A stretch of 64,000 bases of DNA from Chloroflexota bacterium (GTDB lineage: Bacteria > Chloroflexota > Anaerolineae > Anaerolineales > UBA11579). Of this stretch, positions 42,504 to 50,813 are shown piece after piece. The notes below the pieces were generated by a model. The model made no database searches. It was not told where the DNA came from and was given only the letters and a program-made list of their open reading frames with translations. The DNA lies in the NCBI GenBank assembly GCA_016191875.1, contig JACPVG010000029.1, positions 124,001-188,000 on the forward strand. Direction: 5' to 3'. The position numbers were made by a program, and so were the translations under genes. Numbering within the stretch: the stretch's first letter is position 1; each line of letters opens with the position of its first letter.

Positions 42504-43235
42504 ATGAGTAAAAGATTGTATTTCACGGGGGCAGCGCTGGCGATCGCCAGCCTGGCGCTCGGCGCCTGCGGGGCGCTGTCGCCGACCGGGGCTGCGTCAA
42601 CGGCGGCAGAAGCGCGCACGCTCACGGTCACGGGTTCGGCCCAGGTGGCGCTGACGCCTGACATCGCCTATATTCAGGTCGGCGTGCACACCGAGGGCGA
42701 AACCGTCGGCGAAGCGGTGAACACCAACAACAGTCAGGTGGAGTCCGTGAAGACCGCCCTGCGGAACATGGGCGTGGAGGACAAGGACTTGCAGACCTCC
42801 AACTTCAGTATTTACCAAACGGACAAATGGAGTCCGGATGGCACCACCTATGGCCGGGTGTACTCGGTGGACAACACCGTCTATGTGACCGTGCGCAACC
42901 TGAGCAATATGGGGGCGCTCCTGCAGGCGGCGGTGGAGGCGGGCGCCAACAACATCTATGGCATCCAGTTCGACGTGGCGGACAAGCAGGCCGCCCTCGA
43001 GCAGGGTCGCGGCCTGGCTGTGACGGATGCGCAGCGCCAAGCCGCACAGCTTGCCGCGGCGGCCGGGGTTGATCTGGGCGAGATCCGTTCGATCACCCAC
43101 TATTCGGGCGCTTATGCCACGCCGTTCTACGGCTATGGCGGCTACGGCGGCGGAGGCGGCGAGGCTGTGTCGATCTCGGCTGGGGAGCTGATGCTTCAGG
43201 TCGAGGTGAGCGTGGTATACGACATCACCCCCTAG
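42504..43235 (+). CDS. SIMPL-domain (DUF541) lipoprotein
   Basis: This 243-residue lipoprotein has Cys22 in LALGAC. The SIMPL domain starts with RTLTVTGSAQVALTPDIAYI and contains the alternating long helices and strands of the family (VYVTVRNLSNMGALLQAAVE, RQAAQLAAAAGVDLGEI). A glycine/tyrosine-rich loop (YGYGGYGGGGG) occurs near residue 210. Family members have been linked to oxidative stress and signalling in bacteria and eukaryotes, but the biochemical function is unsettled. A terminator follows. Confidence 0.88.
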   Translation: MSKRLYFTGAALAIASLALGACGALSPTGAASTAAEARTLTVTGSAQVALTPDIAYIQVGVHTEGETVGEAVNTNNSQVESVKTALRNMGVEDKDLQTSNFSIYQTDKWSPDGTTYGRVYSVDNTVYVTVRNLSNMGALLQAAVEAGANNIYGIQFDVADKQAALEQGRGLAVTDAQRQAAQLAAAAGVDLGEIRSITHYSGAYATPFYGYGGYGGGGGEAVSISAGELMLQVEVSVVYDITP

Positions 43236-43260
43236 GCTCAATCACATAAGGGCGTCTTGG

Positions 43261-43292
43261 AAGGCGGAGGCAACTCCGCCTTCTTTGTTTTA
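43261..43292 (+). terminator. Rho-independent terminator of the SIMPL gene
   Basis: AAGGCGGAG-GCAA-CTCCGCCTT forms a perfect 9-bp stem with a tetraloop, followed by CTTTGTTTTA. It sits between convergent genes. Confidence 0.85.
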
Positions 43293-44285
43293 TCAGATGC
43301 CCTGGGAGCGCAGCGCGGCGAGCGCGGCCGCGTGCAGGCGGGCGTTGCTGGCAAGTACGCCGCGATTGGCCGCCAATGTCCGCCCTCTGGTGAAATCCAG
43401 CGCCTTTCCGTCAAGGTCGGTGATGCGCCCGCCGGCTTCTTCGCAGATGATGGCGCCGGCTGCCTGGTCCCAGATCTTCTCCCGGTAGTCGGGTTGTTTG
43501 GGCGAGATAAGCCGAAATAAAAGGTCGCCGTGACCGGCGGCCAGGATGGCATACTTGGCCTGGCTGTCCAAGCGCAGTGGTTGTGCGCGGGCGCCCATGT
43601 TCTCGGCCAGGATATCCAGCTGGCTGACATTGGTGTGGCCGGCCTCAAAGGAGCGCAGCAGCCGCGCCTGCACTGGGTCTTCGATCTCAGAGACGGACAG
43701 GCGGACGAGTTCGCCGGGGGCCGCAAGGCTGGCGCACCACGTTCCCTGGCCGCGCACGGCCACCAGCAGGGAGCCCTGCCCGCCGATGACCTCGCGCCAG
43801 CCGTCTTCCAGATTCGGGCAGGCCAGGGTTCCAACGGTCACCTGCCCGTCTTGCAGAAGCGCAAGAGCGACGGCATACTGTTCGCCGCGGAGGAAACCCT
43901 TGGTGCCGTCGATGGGGTCCAGGGTCCAGAAACGGGACGCGGGTTCGGCGCGGCCCAGGTCGATCCAGCGGGCCACATCGTCCACGCCGGCTTGCGGAAG
44001 CGCGGTGCGAACGAATTCCGCGACTGTCGAGAGCAAGCCCTGCCCAGCCTCCCGGGTGAGGAGACTGGATTCCTCTTCGCCCACCAGAGGGTCGTCGGGG
44101 AAAGCCTGCGACAGCCGATGGGCGACCAGGGCCTGAGCGGCAAAATCCGCGACAGTCACAGGCGAACGATCATCCTTGGTCAGTGAACTACCAGCCAGGC
44201 GGGACTGTATCTCCCGCACCAGCAGACCGGCGGCGCGCGCCGCCTCCAGGGCGAATTTGACTTCGGGCGAATTCAGATTAATCAC
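43293..44285 (-). CDS. 3'(2'),5'-bisphosphate nucleotidase / inositol monophosphatase family (HAL2/CysQ-like)
   Basis: This Li-sensitive-type Mg2+ phosphatase has 330 residues from GTG 44285. Motifs are VGEEESSLL (Glu ligands), WTLDPIDGTKGFLRG (D-P-I-D-G-T) and KIWDQAAGAII (W-D), as in HAL2 PAP phosphatases. GTG 44285 is preferred: AGGAAA lies five bases upstream, and the -10 box TATAAT (44336-44331) overlaps codons of the longer frame that would start at 44339. The likely job is converting PAP to AMP. The divergent neighbour is a sulfotransferase, whose reaction releases PAP, which strengthens the assignment. Confidence 0.85.
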   Translation of the reverse strand: MINLNSPEVKFALEAARAAGLLVREIQSRLAGSSLTKDDRSPVTVADFAAQALVAHRLSQAFPDDPLVGEEESSLLTREAGQGLLSTVAEFVRTALPQAGVDDVARWIDLGRAEPASRFWTLDPIDGTKGFLRGEQYAVALALLQDGQVTVGTLACPNLEDGWREVIGGQGSLLVAVRGQGTWCASLAAPGELVRLSVSEIEDPVQARLLRSFEAGHTNVSQLDILAENMGARAQPLRLDSQAKYAILAAGHGDLLFRLISPKQPDYREKIWDQAAGAIICEEAGGRITDLDGKALDFTRGRTLAANRGVLASNARLHAAALAALRSQGI

Positions 44286-44330
44286 TTGGCTTTCCTGTTC
44301 AATCCATTGGGAAGGGCGTTTGACCGGCGT

Positions 44331-44336
44331 ATTATA
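44331..44336 (-). promoter_or_regulatory. -10 box of the bisphosphate nucleotidase gene
   Basis: TATAAT on the minus strand, 46 bases before GTG 44285. It shows that the longer frame from ATG 44339 cannot be the start. It lies 20 bases from the oppositely oriented -10 box at 44357-44362. Confidence 0.55.
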
Positions 44337-44356
44337 CATGCTTGGCGAAGTGAGGT

Positions 44357-44362
44357 TAAAAT
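44357..44362 (+). promoter_or_regulatory. -10 box for leaderless start of the sulfotransferase gene
   Basis: TAAAAT, then six bases (GATGGA), then ATG 44369. The geometry is identical to udk and others, and no Shine-Dalgarno is present. Confidence 0.5.
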
Positions 44363-44368
44363 GATGGA

Positions 44369-44974
44369 ATGGTATTCGATGCTTTCAGGAAGAAGCCCAA
44401 GGAGCGAATCGTCATCGTTTCGGGATTGCCGCGCTCTGGCACGAGCATGATGATGCGGATGCTCGCGCACGCGGGCATTGAGCCGCTCACGGATGAGCAA
44501 CGCGCGGCGGATGCAGACAACCCGCGCGGCTATTTTGAATTCGAGCAGGTGAAGGAACTGCGCAACGGCGATACCCGCTGGCTGCGGCAGGCGCGCGGCA
44601 AAGCGGTTAAAGTGATTGCCTTCCTCGTGGAGTATTTGCCGCCGGAATTCGACTACGACATACTCTTCATGCGGCGAGCCATGCCGGAAGTGCTGGCTTC
44701 TCAAAGGGAAATGCTGGTGCGGCGCGGCGAGGAGCCCGACGCTGTAAGCGATGCCGAGATGACGCGCCTGTTCGAACAGCACATGGCGTCGGTAGTTGCG
44801 TGGGCCAAGCGACAGAAGAATATCCGCGCTCTTGAAATTGATTACAACCACATGATGCGGGATGCGCGGCCGCAATTGCAGGCACTGGCGAAATTCCTGG
44901 AGGGCAGGGTGGATGTGGAGCGCATGCTGGATGCCGTCGACCCCAAACTCTACCGCCAGCGAGGAAAGTCATAA
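44369..44974 (+). CDS. Sulfotransferase-family P-loop protein
   Basis: This 201-residue protein has the 5'-phosphosulfate-binding loop in VSGLPRSGTSMMMRMLAHAG (residues 17-36) and a candidate 3'-phosphate-binding stretch in FMRRAMPEVLASQREML. Such enzymes transfer sulfuryl from PAPS to hydroxyl or amine groups. The protein is shorter than most (250-300 residues) but complete at both ends, with a conserved C-terminal LEIDYNHMM region. It lies divergently next to the PAP-phosphatase-like gene. The acceptor is unknown, and some relatives are kinases or lack sulfotransferase activity. Confidence 0.75.
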   Translation: MVFDAFRKKPKERIVIVSGLPRSGTSMMMRMLAHAGIEPLTDEQRAADADNPRGYFEFEQVKELRNGDTRWLRQARGKAVKVIAFLVEYLPPEFDYDILFMRRAMPEVLASQREMLVRRGEEPDAVSDAEMTRLFEQHMASVVAWAKRQKNIRALEIDYNHMMRDARPQLQALAKFLEGRVDVERMLDAVDPKLYRQRGKS

Positions 44975-45000
44975 AAAGCGGCCGGATATCCGGCCGCTTT
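44975..45000. terminator. Palindromic terminator between convergent genes
   Basis: A perfect 26-base palindrome (AAAGCGGCCGGAT and its complement) begins immediately after the sulfotransferase stop. It can serve both this gene and the convergent pepF, ending 36 bases away. T runs are only three bases long. Confidence 0.65.
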
Positions 45001-45035
45001 CCAGGTGGCGGGGGATTTAGAGAACTCCACCCCGG

Positions 45036-46853
45036 TCAGAGCGCCTCGTAGCGAGCCACGCGTCCCCCGATTACGTTCAGGCTGTCAACCCAGAACTTCT
45101 TATCTGTGATGTCGATGCCGAAGCCCAGCGCCAGTTCGGTGGCGGTACCTTCGCCGGTGCCGGCCAGCAGGGCCTTGTATTCAGGGACGAAAGCCGCCCC
45201 GCGTTGTTTGTAGATGGCATACAGGCCGGTGGCGAACAACAGGCCGAACGTATACGGATAGTTGTAGAACGAGAGGCTGGGGAAGTAGTAATGCGGCTTC
45301 CAGGTCCACATATAAGGCTGCAAGTAGTCTGAATCCAGGCCATCGCCATAGGTGGCCTTCTGGGCGCGCGCCATGATGTCACAGAGATCTTCGGCGGAGA
45401 GTTCATTCTGCGCGCGCCGCTCGAAAACCCCCTTCTCGAACAGATAGCGCGAGTAGATATCCACAACAACCTGGCTGGCATCGATCAGGTCGTTTTCCAG
45501 AATTGCCAACTCCTCTTCCTTGCTCTGGGCATTTTCCAGCGCCGCGTCGGTGATGATGGTCTGGCACATAATGGATGCTGTCTCGGCCATAGTCATAGGG
45601 GTGTTTTGCTGAAGCATCGTCTTGCCAATGGCGCACTCGTTGTGGAAACCGTGCCCGAGTTCGTGGGCCAGCGTTCCAACGCTGTCGAGCGAACCGTCGA
45701 AGTTCAACAGGATGCGGCTCTCGTTGACGGCGGGCAGGCCCATGCAGAAGGCACCGGCGCGTTTGCCCTCCCGTGGCCCAACATCGATCCAGTTCTTTTC
45801 TACGGCCTTTCTGGCGTAGTCGGCCAGGCTGGGCGAGAAAGCGCCGAAATGCGTAATGACGAAATTCGCCGATTCCTCGTAGGAAAAGACCCGCTCGGCC
45901 TGCCCCATGGGCGCAAACAGATCCCACCAAGGGAGCGCGGTCTTGCCCAGACGTTTGGCCTTGGCTTTGAAGTAGCGCCGGAACATGGGGAAGGACTCTT
46001 CCATGGCCTCCAGCATGGCGTTGAGCGTGGCGCGGTCGATGCGGGACATGTCCAAGCTGGCGTGGATGGCGTCTTCGCGACCGCGCATGCGGCTGAGGAC
46101 GTTCTCCGAGCCTTTGAGGCCGTTCATGCAGGCGGCCAGCACGTTCTCGACGGTCTTCCAGGCCTGGTTCTCGGCCTCGTAGCCGCGCCGGCGCATAGTT
46201 TCATCGGCATGCGACCTCAGGTTGAGAATCCAGGTGATGGGTTTCTTTTCCGTTTTGCCTTCTTCGGTTTCTATCTCCCATGTAAGCTGAGAGGTCACGA
46301 CGCCGTGGAGTTTGTACCAGCCTACCGGCCCGCTCAGGCTGAGTTCGGCGGCCAGGGCTTCTTCCGGCTGGCTCATCAGGTATTTGGACTGCTCAGCCGT
46401 CTCTTTGAGGTAGAAGGCATGGTCATGCGCGCTGCCGCCCTGAGAAATGATCTCGGGCAGAGCCGAGGCCAGTTTGCCGATCTGGGCGGTGAAAAGCGTG
46501 TCCTGTTGCTGGAGGCGGACCATGTGAGGCTCCAATTGGGACATCAGCCTCGGGGCAAGGGTGTTGAAGGAATCCGTGGTCAGGATTGAATGCAAGTACG
46601 CCTGCAATGTAATCGCAAGCTCGTAGGCCGCGTTCGAGCGGTCAATGTAACCGCTGACGATGCGGTTCAATTCGACCGGATCCGCTGCGGCCTTCAGTTT
46701 GCCGATCTTATTCTTGCGGACATACGCCTCCATCTCGTCGGCCATCTGCGCCAGTTTCTGCATATCGGCGTTGAATTCGGCCGACTCCATGCCGGGATAA
46801 ACATTGCTGAGATCCCAGCGAGGAAGTTCCTTGCTCATGACGGTTTCGGTCAC
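45036..46853 (-). CDS. pepF: Oligoendopeptidase F (M3 family)
   Basis: This 605-residue zinc metallopeptidase degrades oligopeptides in the cytoplasm. The zinc site is TLAHELGHGFHNE (H-E-x-x-H, third ligand Glu downstream in MTMAETASIMC). The N-terminus WDLSNVYPGMESAEFNADM and the C-terminal YNYPYTFGLLFATGLY are typical of PepF. GTG 46853 overlaps the stop of the upstream small gene (GTGA), indicating coupled translation. Confidence 0.96.
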   Translation of the reverse strand: MTETVMSKELPRWDLSNVYPGMESAEFNADMQKLAQMADEMEAYVRKNKIGKLKAAADPVELNRIVSGYIDRSNAAYELAITLQAYLHSILTTDSFNTLAPRLMSQLEPHMVRLQQQDTLFTAQIGKLASALPEIISQGGSAHDHAFYLKETAEQSKYLMSQPEEALAAELSLSGPVGWYKLHGVVTSQLTWEIETEEGKTEKKPITWILNLRSHADETMRRRGYEAENQAWKTVENVLAACMNGLKGSENVLSRMRGREDAIHASLDMSRIDRATLNAMLEAMEESFPMFRRYFKAKAKRLGKTALPWWDLFAPMGQAERVFSYEESANFVITHFGAFSPSLADYARKAVEKNWIDVGPREGKRAGAFCMGLPAVNESRILLNFDGSLDSVGTLAHELGHGFHNECAIGKTMLQQNTPMTMAETASIMCQTIITDAALENAQSKEEELAILENDLIDASQVVVDIYSRYLFEKGVFERRAQNELSAEDLCDIMARAQKATYGDGLDSDYLQPYMWTWKPHYYFPSLSFYNYPYTFGLLFATGLYAIYKQRGAAFVPEYKALLAGTGEGTATELALGFGIDITDKKFWVDSLNVIGGRVARYEAL

Positions 46854-47146
46854 TGCGTTCTCCTTTGTTCCGGTGAGTAGGATTGAATGAAATGTTCGGC
46901 GTAAAATTCGAGCCAGGGCGGGGGCGGGGATTTCTTCAGCCGCCGGGTTTCCAACTCCTCAAGTTCTCTGGCAAGGGCGCTGTGGGAGAACCACGTCCCC
47001 AGCAGCGGGCCGAGTTGATTCAACAAATGACTGGCGTACCACTGGGCCCACTCCGAGTCTTCGCCATCAGCCGTATTGAACGCCTGATGGTGAGCATCAC
47101 CGGCCAGGGCAAATATCCGGATAAGTTCGCTGCGCAAGGTGCTCAT
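46850..47146 (-). CDS. Small conserved-type protein of unknown function
   Basis: The 98-residue frame starts at ATG 47146, which fits better than the first frame-open ATG at 47170. The sequence is predicted helical, with an aromatic acidic core (DSEWAQWYASHLLNQLGPLL) and HSALARELEELETRRLKK. The W-A-x-W-Y-A motif recalls a widespread family of small uncharacterised proteins, but it cannot be named with certainty. It is coupled to pepF by a GTGA overlap. Its promoter region faces that of the SDR gene. Confidence 0.65.
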   Translation of the reverse strand: MSTLRSELIRIFALAGDAHHQAFNTADGEDSEWAQWYASHLLNQLGPLLGTWFSHSALARELEELETRRLKKSPPPPWLEFYAEHFIQSYSPEQRRTQ

Positions 47147-47189
47147 ACGCCCAAGGTGGAATTGTAACAAAGAACTTGCGCCAACATGG

Positions 47190-47195
47190 TATAAA
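47190..47195 (+). promoter_or_regulatory. -10 box for leaderless start of the SDR gene
   Basis: TATAAA, then six bases (GCCGCA), then ATG 47202. This decides the start: the frame-open codon upstream at 47139 lies before the promoter. Confidence 0.55.
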
Positions 47196-47201
47196 GCCGC
47201 A

Positions 47202-48029
47202 ATGGGCGAAAGAACCTATCTGGTGACCGGCGCGAACACCGGCATCGGATTTGCAACCGCGCTGGGGCTGGCCGAACAGGGGCAGAAAGTGGTCATGGCG
47301 GCCCGAAATATGACCCGCGGTGAACCGGCGCGCCGTGAAGTGATCCGGATGAGCGGAAACGAGGATGTGCATCTGATCGCCGCTGATTTCGGCTCATTGG
47401 CAGACGTGCGGCGTATGGCCGATGAGTTCGCCCGCGATTACGAGCGGCTCGAGGGGTTGATCAACAATGCTGCTGTGATTCCGCCCACGCGCCAGACGAG
47501 CGAGGACGGCTTCGAATTGCAATTCTCCGTCAACCACCTGGCGCCCTTCCTGCTCACCAACCTGCTGCTGGACATGCTGAAAGCGAGCGCGCCAGCCAGG
47601 GTGGTGAATGTCTCATCCGACGTTCATGCCGGCGGCCGAATTGACCTTGACGATCTGCAATCTGAAGCCGGTTACCGCCCCAACCGGGTATATGCCAGCA
47701 CAAAGTTGATGAACGTTCTATTCACCTTTGAACTGGCGCGCAGACTGGCCGGAAGCGGGGTGACGGCGAACGCGCTCCATCCGGGCGTGATCAACACGCA
47801 GTTGTATCAGGCCTACATGGGCAGGAAGGCTTCGCCCGAAGACCTGGCGGACTGGCGCAGAGGAGCCGAGACAGTGCTGTATGTGGCGACCGCGCCCGAA
47901 TTGGAGCAGGTGACCGGGCTCTATTTCAGTAACCGGCGCGTGGTGCCGCCTGCGGAGGCGGCGCAGGAAGAGCGATTGGCGAGGGAGTTGTGGGCGCGCA
48001 GCGCGGCGTTGTGCGGGCTGGCCTCTTAG
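47202..48029 (+). CDS. Short-chain dehydrogenase/reductase (retinol dehydrogenase-like)
   Basis: This 275-residue NAD(P)-dependent oxidoreductase has the classical SDR motifs: cofactor loop VTGANTGIGFATAL, DFGSL for the adenine contact, NNAA, the catalytic serine in VVNVSSDVHAGG, and Y-x3-K in RVYASTKLMN. It resembles the retinol dehydrogenase/WW-domain oxidoreductase branch. ATG 47202 is set by the leaderless -10 geometry and by the conserved N-terminus. The substrate is unknown. It is convergent with the flavin reductase gene, three bases away. Confidence 0.92.
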   Translation: MGERTYLVTGANTGIGFATALGLAEQGQKVVMAARNMTRGEPARREVIRMSGNEDVHLIAADFGSLADVRRMADEFARDYERLEGLINNAAVIPPTRQTSEDGFELQFSVNHLAPFLLTNLLLDMLKASAPARVVNVSSDVHAGGRIDLDDLQSEAGYRPNRVYASTKLMNVLFTFELARRLAGSGVTANALHPGVINTQLYQAYMGRKASPEDLADWRRGAETVLYVATAPELEQVTGLYFSNRRVVPPAEAAQEERLARELWARSAALCGLAS

Positions 48030-48032
48030 CTC

Positions 48033-48671
48033 TCAAGGTTGTCTCGGAGGCACCTGGCTGGGCGGACGCAGGAACGAAAGGATCTCTCCAATAGTGGCGT
48101 AATTGGGGCCAGCCAGGCGGCCAACTGGGGCCAGGGCGCGGGTATTGACGTGATAGTTCTCATCCAGGATGGAGTCGTCAATATGGAGGTAGACGATCTC
48201 GCCCAGCACCACCCAGGCTGAGCCCTTGCCGCCGTCTCCTACCGGGACGATGTTACTCACCCGGCACTCGAAATTGACCGGACTCTCGACCAGGAGAGGC
48301 GGCTTCACCAGGGTGGATGGCGCCGGGGTAAGCCCGGCCAGTTCGAATTCGTTGATCTCCGAGGGCAATTCCGTGGCGGTGATGTTCATCGCGTCCAGCA
48401 GGTTTTCGGTGACGATATTGACAACGAACTCGCCGGTCGCCTTGACGTTGTTGTAGGTGTCTTTTGGGGCGACATCCACGCCGCGCACGCCGGGGCAGAA
48501 AAGCAGCGTGGGCGGCCGTGAACAGACGGCGTTGAAGAAGGAGAACGGGGCCAGATTGGGCTGTCCATCGGGGCTGATGCTGCTGACCCAGGCGATCGGG
48601 CGCGGCACCACCAGGCCGGTTATGAGTTTGTAGACCTCTCGGGTCGGCAGGTCGTTGGGGGAGATGTGCAT
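48033..48671 (-). CDS. Flavin reductase-like, FMN-binding split-barrel protein
   Basis: This 212-residue protein of the flavin reductase-like family has VVPRPIAWVSSISPDGQPNL, then LAPFSFFNAVCSRPPTL, and PKDTYNNVKATGEFVVNIV, all typical of the FMN split barrel. It could supply reduced flavin to an oxygenase or act as a flavoprotein oxidoreductase. It is the last gene of the tyrosine-catabolism operon, 32 bases after hmgA. A contribution to aromatic-ring turnover is likely, but homogentisate dioxygenase itself needs no flavin. Confidence 0.85.
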   Translation of the reverse strand: MHISPNDLPTREVYKLITGLVVPRPIAWVSSISPDGQPNLAPFSFFNAVCSRPPTLLFCPGVRGVDVAPKDTYNNVKATGEFVVNIVTENLLDAMNITATELPSEINEFELAGLTPAPSTLVKPPLLVESPVNFECRVSNIVPVGDGGKGSAWVVLGEIVYLHIDDSILDENYHVNTRALAPVGRLAGPNYATIGEILSFLRPPSQVPPRQP

Positions 48672-48703
48672 TTGCTTGATGAGCGGTCCGAGCGCGGTGG
48701 CCG

Positions 48704-49870
48704 CTACTCGCCGCTGCCTTCCAGCCAGGAGGTCTGATACTCTTCCTTTTCGAATTCCAGCGCGTCGGTGGTCAGGTGCAGGGGGTAAAAGGTGTCCACC
48801 ATCACGGCCAGTTCATCGGTCTTCTCCTTGCCGATACTGGCTTCGGTGGCGCCGGGCTGGGGGCCGTGCGGCAGGCCGTAGGGGTGCAGGCTGATGTCGC
48901 AGCGGTCAATCCCTTTGCGGGACATGAAATTACCTTCGGCGTAGTAGATGACTTCGTCCGAGTTCACGTTGGAGTGGTTGTAAGGAGCCGGGATGCCTTC
49001 CGGGTGGTAGTCGAACAGGCGCGGCACGAACGAGCACAGCACGAAGTTGCGGCCCATGAAGGTCTGGTGCACGGGCGGCGGCTGATGGATGCGGCCGGTG
49101 ATGGGCTCGAAATCGTGGATGCTTAAGATCCAAGGATACAAGTAGCCATCCCAGCCGACGACATCAAAGGGATGGTGGTCGAGGATGTGGCGGGAAATGC
49201 CGTCACGCACTTTGACACGCGTTTCGAATTCGCCGCGCTGGGTGTGCACCTCCAATTCCTCCGGCAGGCGGATGTCGCGCTCGCAGTAGGGGGAGTGCTC
49301 CAGCAGCTGGCCGTACTCATTGCGGTAGCGGCGCGGCGGCTCGATCTGGCCCGGGGTCTCGACGACGAAGAAGCGCGCTTCGGGGGTGGTCAACTCCATT
49401 TGCCATGTGACGCCGTAGGGGATGACGACATAGTCGCCGGAGCGCCAGGGCAAGCGGCCAAACTGGGAGTGCAAGATGCCTTCGCCTTCGTGAGCGAACC
49501 AGCACTCATAGGCCTGGGCGTTGCGGTAGTAGTAGTCCATGCTCTGAGCGGGCCGGGCGACGCCCAACGTGACGTCGTTGTTGCCCAGCAGGGTGCGGCG
49601 GGCAGAGACCGGGTCGCCGCCTGCCGGGATGTCGGTGGTGCGCAGGGCTCGGTGGCGGATGGCGCCGAACTCGGCATATTCTGGCCGCGCTGGGCCGAGA
49701 TACTCGGACTTGAGGACGCGCGGCGGCAGGAAGTGGTGGTACAGGATGGATTGGATGCCGGAGAATCCCTCCAGCCCCATCACCTCTTCGCGGTAGAGGG
49801 CGCCGTCCGGTTTTTTGAACTGCGTGTGGCGTTTGTGGGGGATACTCCCCAGGCGATGGTAGTAAGACAT
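48704..49870 (-). CDS. hmgA: Homogentisate 1,2-dioxygenase
   Basis: This non-heme iron enzyme opens the ring of homogentisate to maleylacetoacetate. The N-terminus YYHRLGSIPHKRHTQFKKPD is characteristic. The C-terminal cupin provides the iron ligands around RIHQPPPVHQTFMGRNFVLC, then FDYHPEGIPAPYNHSNVNSD and DEVIYYAEGN. At 388 residues it is the short bacterial form (eukaryotic and Pseudomonas enzymes have about 440). GGAGG precedes ATG 49870, 15 bases from the FAA-hydrolase stop. Confidence 0.95.
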   Translation of the reverse strand: MSYYHRLGSIPHKRHTQFKKPDGALYREEVMGLEGFSGIQSILYHHFLPPRVLKSEYLGPARPEYAEFGAIRHRALRTTDIPAGGDPVSARRTLLGNNDVTLGVARPAQSMDYYYRNAQAYECWFAHEGEGILHSQFGRLPWRSGDYVVIPYGVTWQMELTTPEARFFVVETPGQIEPPRRYRNEYGQLLEHSPYCERDIRLPEELEVHTQRGEFETRVKVRDGISRHILDHHPFDVVGWDGYLYPWILSIHDFEPITGRIHQPPPVHQTFMGRNFVLCSFVPRLFDYHPEGIPAPYNHSNVNSDEVIYYAEGNFMSRKGIDRCDISLHPYGLPHGPQPGATEASIGKEKTDELAVMVDTFYPLHLTTDALEFEKEEYQTSWLEGSGE

Positions 49871-49884
49871 TGCACACCTCCAGG

Positions 49885-50805
49885 TCAGACGACTCGATTT
49901 TTCAGAGTTCCTATATTTTCGATTTCCAGTTCGACCACATCGCCAGGCACCAGCCAGGGGCCCTCGCCGCGGGTTGTTTCCAGCAAGCAGCCGGTGCCGA
50001 CCGTGCCGGAGCCGATGACGTCGCCGGGATACAGCATCACTTCTTCTGAGGCTCGGGCCACTATCTGGCCGAAATCATAATGGATGTCCTTCCAGTTGCC
50101 GCGCGAGCATTCGGCGCCGTTGACGCGGGCGGTCATCGTCAGGTCATACACGCCCGGCCGGCCGGTCTGGCGGGCGGCCAATTCGTCCGGCGTGACGATG
50201 CACGGGCCGAAGGATGAGGCAAAGTCCTTGCCTTTGGCGGGGCCAAGCCCCACTTTCATCTCGCGGCGCTGTACATCGCGCGCCGACCAATCGTTGAACA
50301 CGGTAAACCCGAAGATGTGCTGCATGGCATGCTCAGGTTGGATATCCTTTCCGGGCGCGCCGATGATCGCGGCGACCTCCAGTTCGTAATCCAGGGCCTC
50401 GGTGTAGCACGGTCGGGGCACGTCTTCGTCCGGGCCATAGACGCTGAAGGGGTTGCTGAAATAGAAGACCGGAAACTCATACCATTCCGGGGGCACCGTC
50501 CGGCCGCGGTTGGCATGGGCCGTGGCGACGTGCTGCTCGAAGGCGTAGAAGTCGCGCAGGCTGTTCGGGCGGAGCAGGGGAGCATGCAGTCTCACTTCGG
50601 ACAGGTGATAGCCGGTTGTGCTGCGACTCTCTGCCACGCTGCGGGCAGTTTCCCAGGCGGCCGGTCCGGCGGCGATGAAGGCGAGCATGTCGTTGGGGAG
50701 GGAACCGCGACCGCCGAGTTCCAGGACCTGGTGCGACCCGGACAACCAGACGCCAACGCGGGGCGAGGCGGGGTTGTGGGACAACGAGAATGTGACCAGG
50801 CGCAT
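49885..50805 (-). CDS. Fumarylacetoacetate hydrolase family protein
   Basis: This 306-residue FAH-fold hydrolase probably cleaves fumarylacetoacetate (or maleylacetoacetate directly) to fumarate and acetoacetate. Metal ligands lie in EALDYELEVAAIIGAPGKDI (E-x-E) and FNDWSARDVQRREM (D). Typical parts are FASSFGPCIVTPDEL and GTGCLLE. It is shorter than animal FAH (about 420). No maleylacetoacetate isomerase gene was found in the window. It lies between hppD and hmgA in one operon (gaps of 8 and 14 bases). Confidence 0.9.
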   Translation of the reverse strand: MRLVTFSLSHNPASPRVGVWLSGSHQVLELGGRGSLPNDMLAFIAAGPAAWETARSVAESRSTTGYHLSEVRLHAPLLRPNSLRDFYAFEQHVATAHANRGRTVPPEWYEFPVFYFSNPFSVYGPDEDVPRPCYTEALDYELEVAAIIGAPGKDIQPEHAMQHIFGFTVFNDWSARDVQRREMKVGLGPAKGKDFASSFGPCIVTPDELAARQTGRPGVYDLTMTARVNGAECSRGNWKDIHYDFGQIVARASEEVMLYPGDVIGSGTVGTGCLLETTRGEGPWLVPGDVVELEIENIGTLKNRVV

Positions 50806-50813
50806 ACGCGTGG

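Noticed and set aside
44975-45000. Perfect palindrome considered as a CRISPR repeat or protein-binding operator
   Set aside because: Single copy, located exactly between two convergent stops, so a terminator is the simpler reading. No CRISPR array or cas gene was seen anywhere.
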